Shown one piece after another: positions 8,384-15,467 of a stretch of 15,716 nt of DNA (its first letter is position 1; each line of letters opens with the position of its first letter). The DNA is taken from positions 1 to 15,716 of the forward strand of contig JAJZRD010000065.1 in assembly GCA_021845945.1 (NCBI GenBank). Direction: 5' to 3'. A program made the position numbers and the translations under genes. The notes beneath the pieces were generated by a model. That model was not told where the DNA came from. It worked only from the letters and a program-made list of their open reading frames with translations, and did not search any database. This stretch comes from Chloroflexota bacterium (lineage in GTDB: Bacteria; Chloroflexota; UBA6077).

Positions 8384-8618
8384 GCAACACCCGGCTTCAT
8401 CTGGCCCCTTCACCGGCACGCTACTTGCCAAGAAGAAAGGGAGCGTCGTTGCCTGCAGATGCCAAATGCAGGGCAGCGAATCGATCGCTCCCGACGCCCG
8501 GCACCCGCGGCCGCCGCGACAGGTGAGTCGCCCGATCGGAGATGGCAACTGCCCGATGGCAAGGCAGCGAGCCCGGACGGTTTGCCGAAAAGTCATGAGC
8601 TGCGGATGGATGTAAAGC

Positions 8619-8646
8619 GAGACCAAAGGTGGTTACCTTTGGTCTC
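8619..8646. promoter_or_regulatory. 12-bp perfect hairpin upstream of the membrane-anchored protein gene
   Basis: GAGACCAAAGGT-ggtt-ACCTTTGGTCTC: a perfect 12-bp stem with a 4-nt loop, ending 43 nt before the ATG at 8690. It is less GC-rich than its surroundings and does not match the GTAG repeats. It could be a dimeric repressor's operator, an mRNA leader structure, or a terminator for transcription entering from the left (no T-tract follows). The rest of 8384-8618 shows no gene I can support. Confidence 0.55.
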
Positions 8647-8689
8647 CTGTGTTCTATGGAGACAGGCCTCCGGTTGAAAGGTGCTGACC

Positions 8690-9295
8690 ATGACCGAGGA
8701 TGAGGATCGGGAGACAACACGCCGCGGGAGCCCTCTGCTCCTCCCCGTGCGCCTTCTCCTTCACTGGATTATCAAGACGGTGGTTCTCCTGTTCCTGGAG
8801 ATCCGCACAGTGCTGCGACCGAGAGCCGTCCGCTACGGGCTGGTAGCTCTCCTGGTCGTCGGGGCCATCGGCTGGAAGACCACCGGTGGAACCATTCAGG
8901 GCATGCAGGCCCCCGGTACCCAACCGGCCCTCGGGGCGACCGCTGTCCTGTCCGAGCCCCCCACCACCCAGCTTCCCCCGTCCCCGGTGGTGGAACGCTA
9001 CCTTCAGGCCCAGACCAACTTCGACGGGAAGACCATGTGGGACCTGATCAGCGACGACATGAAGAACTCCATGCAGGCCACCGACGCAACCCTCCAGCAG
9101 CTGCAACAGCAGTTGGACGCCGCCAAGCAGCAGGGTCGCCGATACACCCGCTCGATCTACGTGGGCGGCATCCCCCTGGGTAACGGAGAGAACGTTTACT
9201 TCTACGTGCTGCAGGTGGATGGCCCCACCGGCTCCACCCAGGTCCCCTACATCTACGTCGTGGGAACCGACGGCAAGATCGTCAGCATTCAGTGA
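8690..9295 (+). CDS. Membrane-anchored protein with extracytoplasmic domain, unknown function
   Basis: Not recognised as a named family. The 201-aa product has a charged N-terminus, a hydrophobic amphipathic stretch (about 17-40), a transmembrane segment (about 49-62) preceded by Arg residues (inside-positive), and a Pro/Thr-rich linker. A C-terminal domain (about 100-201) would lie outside the membrane. That domain starts VVERYLQAQTNFDGKTMWDLIS, has a Gln-rich helix (residues about 128-143), and ends in beta strands (NVYFYVLQVDG, VPYIYVVGTDGKIVSI). The pattern resembles NTF2-like/DUF4878-type folds, which is an inference. ATG 8690 has AAAGGTG 6 nt upstream; a GTG at 8681 is an alternative start. 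Its stop is 11 nt before the FtsH-like gene, so the two are almost certainly co-transcribed. The context suggests a regulator, adaptor or substrate-binding partner of the protease. Confidence 0.75.
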   Translation: MTEDEDRETTRRGSPLLLPVRLLLHWIIKTVVLLFLEIRTVLRPRAVRYGLVALLVVGAIGWKTTGGTIQGMQAPGTQPALGATAVLSEPPTTQLPPSPVVERYLQAQTNFDGKTMWDLISDDMKNSMQATDATLQQLQQQLDAAKQQGRRYTRSIYVGGIPLGNGENVYFYVLQVDGPTGSTQVPYIYVVGTDGKIVSIQ

Positions 9296-9306
9296 GAGAG
9301 GTAGCT

Positions 9307-11199
9307 ATGCAGGACAGTCAATCCCAGAAAAACTCCCTCGACGGGTCCATAGATAGCTTCATCGAGGCCGTCTCCGGGATCGTCAGCCGGCAGCTCAAGT
9401 GGCTCGTGCTGCTTGCCATCTTCGCCGCAGTCTTCTGGACCTTCCTGCTGCCCACCTGGCAGAAATGGCTCCCCATGGTGGGCTACGGCGCCCTGATGCT
9501 GTTCCAGCTGGCCTTCGCCGTCATGTTCATGATCGTCCAGTTCGTCGCCCTCTTCTGGTTCCTCGGGAGGGGCCGCACCTACTGGGTGAAGCCGGGCGAG
9601 ACCGGGGTGGGCTTCAAGGACTACAAGGGCAATCCCGAGGTGCTGGAGTCCGCCCGCCGCATAGTCACCCTGCTGCGAGGGGTCAAGGGCTTCAGGCAGA
9701 TGGGCGGCGAGGCGATCCGCGGCCTCCTGCTGATCGGCCCTCCAGGCACAGGTAAGAGCTACCTGGCCCAGGCCATCTCCACCGAGGCCGGCGTCCCCTT
9801 CGGCTACGCCAGCGCCCCCAGCTTCCAGAACATGTTCATGGGCATCGGCAACCTCCGGGTCATGATGCTGTACGGCAAGGCCCGCAAGCTGGCCAAGAAG
9901 TACGGAGCCTGCATCCTCTTCATCGACGAGATCGACGCCATCGGGGCGGCTCGGGCCAACCAGGGAGCCAGCACCGGCATGGGCGGGATGATGTTCGGCG
10001 GCAACACCGGCATGCTGAACGAGCTGCTGCTCCAGATGGACCCTCCCCCCCAGGAGCAGAGCCGCTGGGGGCGGATGATGCGCGCCCTGGGGCTCCGGAA
10101 GAAGAAGGTCGACATGCCCCCGGTGCTCACCATCGGGGCCACCAACCTGGCGGAGGTGCTGGACCCTGCCCTGCTCCGCCCGGGCCGCTTCGACCGAAAG
10201 ATCAGCGTGGACCTGCCCAGCGCCGACGGGCGGCGCGAGATCCTGGAGTACTACCTGGCCAAGGTCCACCACGACGAGATGAGGCTGGACAAGCTGGTGT
10301 TCGACACCATCAGCTACACCCCCGTGGCCATCAAGTACGTCATCAACGAGGCCGCGGTCATCGCCCACTTCGACGGCAGGAACACCATCACCTACCGGGA
10401 CTTCACCCTGGCCAGAGAGACCCACGAGTGGGGACTCAGACAGCCGATCAAGAACATGTCCGAGGAGGAGCGGAGGAGGATCGCCTACCACGAGGCGGGC
10501 CACTGCTACGCCCAGCTGAAGCTGCTGCCCCGCCAGAGGATGACCAAGGTCACCATCATCCGCCACGGGCAGGCCCTGGGGCTCTCGGCCACCAAGCCGT
10601 TGGAGGAGATGTACACCCACACCCGGGAGGAGCTCTTGGCGGACATCCAGTCCAGCCTGGCGAGCAGGGCCTCCGAGGAGATCTTCCTGGGCACGGCGCT
10701 CACCGGCGTGACCTCGGACCTGGAGCAGGCGACCCGCATGGCCGCCGCCGCCATCGGATGGTTCGGCATGAACGGCAGCCTCTACTCGGTGCGAGCCTTC
10801 GGCGAGATGACCCCGGATCCGGTCATGAAGCGTGAGATCGACAAGATGCTGAAGGACCAGTACAAGAAGGTAAAGCTGCTGCTGGAAAGCAACAAGGAGG
10901 CCGTGGCCGGCATCGCCGAGGGGCTGCTGGCGAAGGACGAGCTGGACGAGGACGAGATCACGGAGATAGTCGCCTCGGCGGAGCGCTTCAGGGCGCAGCG
11001 ACCTGCCTCCGCCCCGATCTCGCTGCCGGTAGCCCCCCGGGATGGAGAGAAGGGGGCTGAGTCCGCGGCGGAGACGGCGGTAGCCGCCGTCGAGGTAGCC
11101 GAAGCCCCGGCGGACAGCGCTGCGGTCGGCGAGGCCGAGGGCGAGGAGGAAGTCGGAGCGGACCCCTCCGGGGGTCCGGCGGTGGAGCAAGCCGCATGA
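9307..11199 (+). CDS. Divergent FtsH-like membrane AAA+ zinc metalloprotease
   Basis: Predicted ATP-driven membrane protease with AAA+ and M41-type peptidase domains; 630 aa. Seen: two N-terminal membrane segments (about 31-49 and 58-87) joined by a very short loop instead of FtsH's periplasmic domain; Walker A GPPGTGKS at 144-151; Walker B CILFIDEIDAIG; arginine-finger region LLRPGRFDR from 289; zinc motif HEAGH at 395-399; and a likely third zinc ligand, Asp471, in SDLEQATRMA. It departs from housekeeping FtsH in several ways. The pore loop reads FMG rather than FVG. A basic insert of about 20 residues (SRWGRMMRALGLRKKK) precedes sensor 1. The linker lacks the GFxGADL motif and reads YTPVAIKYVINEAAV. 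The tail beyond about 565 is Ala/Glu-rich and disordered. All catalytic residues are present, so it should be active. ATG 9307 has AGAGAGG upstream; a GTG at 9292 would overlap the preceding stop. It is probably a second FtsH-type protease rather than the housekeeping enzyme. Confidence 0.85.
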   Translation: MQDSQSQKNSLDGSIDSFIEAVSGIVSRQLKWLVLLAIFAAVFWTFLLPTWQKWLPMVGYGALMLFQLAFAVMFMIVQFVALFWFLGRGRTYWVKPGETGVGFKDYKGNPEVLESARRIVTLLRGVKGFRQMGGEAIRGLLLIGPPGTGKSYLAQAISTEAGVPFGYASAPSFQNMFMGIGNLRVMMLYGKARKLAKKYGACILFIDEIDAIGAARANQGASTGMGGMMFGGNTGMLNELLLQMDPPPQEQSRWGRMMRALGLRKKKVDMPPVLTIGATNLAEVLDPALLRPGRFDRKISVDLPSADGRREILEYYLAKVHHDEMRLDKLVFDTISYTPVAIKYVINEAAVIAHFDGRNTITYRDFTLARETHEWGLRQPIKNMSEEERRRIAYHEAGHCYAQLKLLPRQRMTKVTIIRHGQALGLSATKPLEEMYTHTREELLADIQSSLASRASEEIFLGTALTGVTSDLEQATRMAAAAIGWFGMNGSLYSVRAFGEMTPDPVMKREIDKMLKDQYKKVKLLLESNKEAVAGIAEGLLAKDELDEDEITEIVASAERFRAQRPASAPISLPVAPRDGEKGAESAAETAVAAVEVAEAPADSAAVGEAEGEEEVGADPSGGPAVEQAA

Positions 11200-11209
11200 T
11201 CATGGAAAC

Positions 11210-11286
11210 GTAGGGCAGGGCGCTCTGCCCTGCCGCCCGTCCCTGCCATCGCCCGCCGGGCGGCGGGGCACAAGACCCCGCCCTAC
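11210..11286. repeat. BIME-like inverted repeat, copy B
   Basis: A 77-bp element bounded by GTAGGGC and GCCCTAC. It holds hairpins GGCAGGGC-gctct-GCCCTGCC (11214-11234) and GGCGGGG-7 nt-CCCCGCC (11262-11282), with a further CGCCCGCCGGGCGG palindrome between them. It has the same plan as copy A, although the stem sequences differ, with compensating changes on both arms that keep the pairing. It begins 10 nt after the stop of the FtsH-like gene and may act as its transcript's 3'-end structure. Confidence 0.75.
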
Positions 11287-11326
11287 GCGATCGACGCCAC
11301 GGACCGGCGGACAGGGACAGGAAGCT

Positions 11327-11398
11327 GGGAGCGGGGGCGTGTCGTCCTCCGTCCTTTGCCTGCCTCCGGCCGGGTGCGGGCGAGACGCCCCCGCTCCC
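11327..11398. repeat. Second-type inverted repeat with 14-bp perfect ends
   Basis: GGGAGCGGGGGCGT (11327-11340) and its exact inverse ACGCCCCCGCTCCC (11385-11398) flank a 44-nt centre. The right end also folds locally (GCGGGCG-aga-CGCCC). It has the form of a BIME-like or small MITE-like element but lacks GTAG ends, so it is a family distinct from copies A-D. Together with copy B it fills most of the 229-nt gap before the P-type ATPase. Confidence 0.65.
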
Positions 11399-11428
11399 GG
11401 CAACACACAACCGACTATCGGAAACCGT

Positions 11429-14227
11429 ATGCAACCAGCGCCGGCAGCACAACCTCCACCCCCGCAAGAGCAGCCAGAAGAACCCCCCCTCTATGCCCTT
11501 CGGCCGGAGGAGGTGTACCGGCGGCTGGAGAGCTCGCCCGAGGGGCTCAGCGAGCAGGAGGCGGCGGAGCGGCTGGCCCGCTACGGTCCTAACGAGCTGA
11601 AGGAGACCCGCAAGACGCCCCGGTGGCGGGTCTTCCTGGGCAACCTGACCAACTTCTTCGCGATACTGCTCTGGATCGCCGCCGCCCTCTCCGTGGTGGC
11701 GGGAAGCATCATCGTCGCCGTGGCCATCGCGGCGGTCATCATCATCAACGCCATCTTCGCCTTCTGGCAGGAGTACAAGGCCGAGCAGGCCGTGGAGGCG
11801 CTGCGGCGACTGCTCCCGCGGCGCGCCAGGGTCGTGCGGGAGGGTCAGGAGAGAGTCATCGAGGCGCGAGAGCTGGTGCCCGGCGACGTAGTGCTGCTGT
11901 CCGAGGGCGACGCCATCTCGGCGGATGCTCGCCTGGTGGAGGCTTTCCAGTTAGCTACCGACAACGCCACCCTGACCGGCGAGTCGATGCCGGTGCCCAA
12001 GACCGCCGATCCCCTGCCAGAGCCCGGAGCCTCCCTGGTGGAGGTCCCCAACCTGATCTTCGCGGGTACGGCCACCGCCACGGGCACGGGCAAGGCCGTG
12101 GTGTACGCCACCGGCATGACGACCGAGTTCGGCAAGATCGCCGGTCTCACCCAGACGGTGAGCGCGGGTGCCAGCCCGCTTCAGAAGCAGTTGGCGCGAA
12201 CGGTCCAGATAATCGCCGGACTCGCCATCGTGGAGGGCGTCATCTTCTTCGTCCTCGGCTTCCTCGTCGTCCGCTTGCCGTTGGGGAACGTCCTCCTCTT
12301 CGCCGTGGGCGTGCTGACGGCCAACGTGCCGGAGGGTCTGCTCCCCACCCTCACCCTCTCCCTGGCCGTGGCGACCCAGCGGATGGTGCAGCAGAACGCG
12401 CTGGTGAAGAAGCTCTCCTCGGTGGAGACCCTGGGCTCCACCACGGTCATATGCACCGATAAGACGGGAACCCTGACCCAGAACGAGATGACGGTGCGGC
12501 GGATCTGGACGTCGGGGACCTCCTACGAGGTCACCGGCGTGGGATACGAGCCCAAAGGCGAGATAGTAGGGCCCGAGGGGGCCGTCTCCGCCGCCGGCTC
12601 GATGCCGCTGGCGGCGCTGCTCCACGCGGCCGTGCTGGCCAACAACGCCCGGGTGGTCCCCCCCTCCGATGAGCGGCCCTCCTGGTCGGTGCTGGGGGAT
12701 CCCACCGAGGCCGCCCTGCTGGTCGCAGGAGAGAAGGCGGGGATAGACTACCAGGAGGAATCCTTCCGATCGCCGCGGGTCTTCGAGATCCCCTTCGAGT
12801 CATCCCGCCGGCGGATGAGCACCCTCAACCAGGAGGCAAACCGGGTGGTGGCCTACGTCAAGGGGGCGCCCCGGGAGGTGCTGGAGAAGTGCACTCAGAT
12901 CCTGATGGGGGACCAGGTGGTGGATCTCACCCCGGAGCTGGCGGCGCGTGTGGCCGAGGAGAACGACCGTTACGCGCGGGAGGGTCTGCGGGTGCTGGGG
13001 GTGGCCCGTCGGGAGATCACCCTCCGGCGGGAGGATTGGGCAGCGGAGACCGTCGAGATGGATCTCACCCTGCTGGGGCTGATCGCCATGATGGACCCGC
13101 CGCGGCCCCAGGTAGCCGACGCGGTCAGGCTGGCCCACACCGCGGGGATACGGCTGGTGATGGTGACCGGAGACTACGGCCTGACGGCCGAGTCCATCGC
13201 CAGGAAGATCGGGATGGTGGAGTCGGAGAAGCCCCGCATCATCACCGGCGCCGAGCTGGCCCAGATGTCGGACTCCGATCTGCGCTTCGCCCTGCAGCGA
13301 GGAGAGGTGATCTTCGCCCGGGTGGCGCCGGAGCAGAAGATGCAGATCGTGGGAGCCTTCAAGGAGCTGGGCGAGATCGTGGCCGTGACCGGGGACGGGG
13401 TGAACGACGCGCCGGCACTGAAGCGAGCCGACATAGGGGTGGCCATGGGGATCGCCGGCACCGACGTGGCCAAGGAGGCGGCCGAGCTGATCCTCACCGA
13501 CGACAACTTCGCCACCATCGTGGCTGCCATCGAGCAGGGCCGTGCCGTCTACGACAACATCAAGAAGTTCCTCTCCTACTTCATAACGGCCAACTTCGCC
13601 GAGTTGGTTCCCTACGTGCTGTACGTGGTCGCCGGCATCCCCCTTCCCCTGACGGTGCTGCAGCTCCTCACCATCGACCTGGGCGTCGAGCAGGTGCCTG
13701 CCCTCGCCCTGGGAACCGAGCTGCCAGAGCCGGGAGTCATGGAGCGTCCCCCCTCGGAGCAGCGAAAACCGATCCTGGGTCGCTTCGTCCTGGGCAGGGG
13801 CTACCTCTTCCTGGGGAGCATCGCTGCCATAGCTGGTATGGCCAGCTACTTCTTCGTCTACTGGTTCAACGGCTGGGTCCCGGGACAGCCGCTGCCCGAT
13901 TCCGGCCGGATCTACGCCACGGCCACCACCATGACCTACGGCGGCATCGTGGCCGCGCAAATAGGCAACGCCTTCACCGCCCGAACCAGCCGGGTCTCGG
14001 TGTTCAGCATCGGGCTCTTCTCCAACCGGCTGATGAACGTCGGTGTCCTGGTGGCGATAGCCATCTTTGTTATAGTGGTGTACCTGCCCCCTCTCCAGCC
14101 GGTCTTCAACACGGCGCCGCTGGGGTTGGAGGGGCTGTTCCTGCTGATCTGGCCACCTTTGATCTTCGGCGCCGACGAGCTTCGAAAACTGGTAGCCCGG
14201 CGCCGGGCTCGACGGAGGGAGGCGTGA
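11429..14227 (+). CDS. P-type cation-transporting ATPase, P2 class with Na,K-ATPase-like (P2C) ion site
   Basis: Membrane pump that uses ATP through an aspartyl-phosphate to move cations; 932 aa. Domains: N-terminal cation-ATPase domain (PEEVYRRLESSPEGLSEQEA); TM1-2; actuator loop with TGES at 183-186; TM3-4 with ANVPEGLL (Glu302); phosphorylation motif DKTGT at 344-348; nucleotide-binding domain with KGAPREVLEKC; hinge GDGVNDAP from 655; and six C-terminal membrane helices. TM5-TM6 align without gaps to Na,K-ATPase: Asn722 and Glu725 match N776 and E779, Asp750 matches D804, Glu754 takes the place of D808, and Ala721 takes the place of the K+-important S775; IPLPL and IDLG are also shared. 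The heavy-metal CPC motif is absent. The frame is open from 11339 but that segment lies in a repeat, so I chose ATG 11429. Two TrkA genes follow at once, arguing for Na+/K+ homeostasis rather than Ca2+. Ion specificity is inferred. Confidence 0.93.
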   Translation: MQPAPAAQPPPPQEQPEEPPLYALRPEEVYRRLESSPEGLSEQEAAERLARYGPNELKETRKTPRWRVFLGNLTNFFAILLWIAAALSVVAGSIIVAVAIAAVIIINAIFAFWQEYKAEQAVEALRRLLPRRARVVREGQERVIEARELVPGDVVLLSEGDAISADARLVEAFQLATDNATLTGESMPVPKTADPLPEPGASLVEVPNLIFAGTATATGTGKAVVYATGMTTEFGKIAGLTQTVSAGASPLQKQLARTVQIIAGLAIVEGVIFFVLGFLVVRLPLGNVLLFAVGVLTANVPEGLLPTLTLSLAVATQRMVQQNALVKKLSSVETLGSTTVICTDKTGTLTQNEMTVRRIWTSGTSYEVTGVGYEPKGEIVGPEGAVSAAGSMPLAALLHAAVLANNARVVPPSDERPSWSVLGDPTEAALLVAGEKAGIDYQEESFRSPRVFEIPFESSRRRMSTLNQEANRVVAYVKGAPREVLEKCTQILMGDQVVDLTPELAARVAEENDRYAREGLRVLGVARREITLRREDWAAETVEMDLTLLGLIAMMDPPRPQVADAVRLAHTAGIRLVMVTGDYGLTAESIARKIGMVESEKPRIITGAELAQMSDSDLRFALQRGEVIFARVAPEQKMQIVGAFKELGEIVAVTGDGVNDAPALKRADIGVAMGIAGTDVAKEAAELILTDDNFATIVAAIEQGRAVYDNIKKFLSYFITANFAELVPYVLYVVAGIPLPLTVLQLLTIDLGVEQVPALALGTELPEPGVMERPPSEQRKPILGRFVLGRGYLFLGSIAAIAGMASYFFVYWFNGWVPGQPLPDSGRIYATATTMTYGGIVAAQIGNAFTARTSRVSVFSIGLFSNRLMNVGVLVAIAIFVIVVYLPPLQPVFNTAPLGLEGLFLLIWPPLIFGADELRKLVARRRARRREA

Positions 14228-14228
14228 C

Positions 14229-14876
14229 GTGAGAGTGGTGATAGTGGGATGCGGGCGCGTCGGAGCCGACCTGGCCACCGACCTGTCGGTTCACGAACAC
14301 GAGGTAGCCGTGATCGACAACAATCCCTACGCCTTCCTTCGGTTGGGCAAGGCCTTCCGAGGGAAGACCATCGAAGGGATAGGCTTCGATCGGGATATCC
14401 TGATCCAGGCGGGCATCGAGCGGGCGGACGGCTTTGCCTCGGTGACCAGCGGGGACAACACCAACATCGTCGCGGCCATGATCGCCCGCAACGTCTTTCG
14501 GGTGCCGAAGATCGTCGCCCGCATCGCGGACCCTCAGCGGGCCGAGATCTACCGTCGCCTCGGGATCCCCACCATCTCGCCGACCATCTGGGGGGCCAAC
14601 GAGATCCGAGAGATGCTGGTCACCCCGGACCTCGGCAGCAGCTTCACCTTCGGCAGCGGCGAGGTGGAGCTGATACAGTTCCGGGTTCCGCCGCGGCTGG
14701 CCGGCTACACGGCGGGCCAGATGATCAGCCCCTCCCGCTTCAACGTGGTCTCCATCGTGCGGGGCGGCCGGGCCTTTATTCCCACGGCCGGCACCCAACT
14801 GGCCGAAGCGGACCTGGTGTACGTGGCCGTGGAGGCCGGTTCCCTCACCAAGCTGGAGGAGATCATCCACCCTTGA
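14229..14876 (+). CDS. trkA: TrkA-type K+ uptake regulatory protein (RCK N and C domains)
   Basis: Cytoplasmic nucleotide-binding regulator of Trk/Ktr-type K+ channels; 215 aa. The N-terminal RCK/TrkA-N Rossmann domain (about 1-120) starts VVIVGCGRVGADLA with the GxGxxG loop, followed by VAVIDNNP, whose acidic residue at the end of beta-2 should bind NAD(H) or a related nucleotide ribose. GDNTNIVAAMIARNVF and KIVARIADPQRAEIYRRLG are typical RCK segments. A TrkA-C domain (about 135-215) ends the protein (GYTAGQMISPSRFNVVSIVR, LAEADLVYVAV). The GTG start at 14229 lies 1 nt after the ATPase stop, which implies translational coupling; GGAGG at the end of the ATPase frame serves as ribosome site. 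It is followed 63 nt later by a second TrkA-like gene. No TrkH/KtrB channel gene is in the window. Confidence 0.93.
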   Translation: MRVVIVGCGRVGADLATDLSVHEHEVAVIDNNPYAFLRLGKAFRGKTIEGIGFDRDILIQAGIERADGFASVTSGDNTNIVAAMIARNVFRVPKIVARIADPQRAEIYRRLGIPTISPTIWGANEIREMLVTPDLGSSFTFGSGEVELIQFRVPPRLAGYTAGQMISPSRFNVVSIVRGGRAFIPTAGTQLAEADLVYVAVEAGSLTKLEEIIHP

Positions 14877-14939
14877 GGGAGCGGCACATGGCGGGTAGGG
14901 GCGTGTGGCATACGCGCTGACGGGCGTCGGGAGGTCGAT

Positions 14940-15362
14940 ATGCAGGTACTTGTGGTGGGTGGCGGGAGGATAGGCGCCTATTTGGCCGAGGATCTGGCCG
15001 CCAAGGGACATCAGGTGGTAATGATCGAGAAGCGGCCCGAGCGGGTCCAGGAGCTCACTCTCCAGCTTGCCAAGAGCCGGGTGCGAGTGATCCAGGGGGA
15101 CGGCAACGACCCAACGGTGCTGAGGGAGGCCGGGGCCAAGGACATGCAGGCGCTGGCGGCTGCCACGGGGGACGACGAGGACAACCTGGTCATCGGGCTG
15201 CTGGGCAAGCGGGAGTTCGGCATCCCCCGAGTGGTGGGCCGGGTGAACAACCCTCGGAACGCCTGGCTGTACGCGCCCTCTTTCGGCTTCGACGCCTCCG
15301 TCCGCCCGGCCGAGATCATCGCCTCGCTGATCGAAGAGGAGATCGAGCAGCCGGCACCCTGA
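14940..15362 (+). CDS. Short TrkA-N (RCK_N) protein lacking the TrkA-C domain
   Basis: A 140-aa Rossmann-fold nucleotide-binding protein of the Trk regulator type. Seen: VLVVGGGRIGAYLAEDLAAK with GxGxxG at 7-12; VVMIEKRPERVQEL, with Glu at the end of beta-2 where the ribose is held; VIQGDGNDPTVLREAGAKD; and RVVGRVNNPRNAWLYAPSFG. The protein ends with a helix (PAEIIASLIEEEIEQ) just after the TrkA-N fold, so the C-terminal ligand-binding domain of its neighbour is absent. The frame shows no decay, and no TrkA-C sequence appears downstream, where an inverted repeat begins 16 nt after the stop. ATG 14940 follows GGGAGG at good spacing. It probably pairs with the longer TrkA in a mixed regulatory ring. 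Confidence 0.88.
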   Translation: MQVLVVGGGRIGAYLAEDLAAKGHQVVMIEKRPERVQELTLQLAKSRVRVIQGDGNDPTVLREAGAKDMQALAAATGDDEDNLVIGLLGKREFGIPRVVGRVNNPRNAWLYAPSFGFDASVRPAEIIASLIEEEIEQPAP

Positions 15363-15377
15363 GATGCGAATAGCCCT

Positions 15378-15447
15378 GCGGCGTCGGAGCTTGTCCCCGA
15401 CGTCGCGGACCCCACCCGGATCCGCCGGGCACGAGACCCGGCGCCAT
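15378..15447. repeat. BIME-like inverted repeat, copy C (degenerate)
   Basis: A 70-bp element that aligns without gaps to copy A (54 of 70 identical). Hairpins: CGTCGGAG-cttgt-CCCCGACG (15382-15402, one mismatch) and CGCCGGG-7 nt-CCCGGCG (15423-15443). The outer GTAG ends have decayed to GCGG on the left and CCAT on the right. It lies between the convergent ends of the short TrkA gene and the glycosyltransferase gene, where it could serve both as a 3'-end structure. I see no other feature in the 105-nt gap. Confidence 0.7.
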
Positions 15448-15467
15448 GTGACCACGGTCGGCGCTCC

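Noticed and set aside
8206..8400. CRISPR array
   Set aside because: The repeated words are short, unevenly spaced and mostly different from one another, with no regular repeat-spacer pattern anywhere in the window.
8135..8677. Long plus-strand open frame of 180 codons, and shorter frames on both strands, before the membrane protein
   Set aside because: They run through several perfect hairpins and a REP-like element, have Arg/Pro/Ala-rich noise composition, no ribosome site and no recognisable domain.
9292..9306. GTG at 9292 as start of the FtsH-like gene
   Set aside because: It overlaps the preceding stop, has no separate ribosome site, and the GAGAGAGG that follows is itself a Shine-Dalgarno for the ATG at 9307.
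9289..11190. Long minus-strand open frame opposite the FtsH-like gene (633 codons)
   Set aside because: It is the same antisense shadow effect. The plus-strand frame carries all AAA+ and protease motifs.
11339..11428. Possible N-terminal extension of the P-type ATPase by 30 residues
   Set aside because: The extra segment lies within the 14-bp inverted repeat element and has no family similarity. The conserved N-terminal domain starts after the ATG at 11429.
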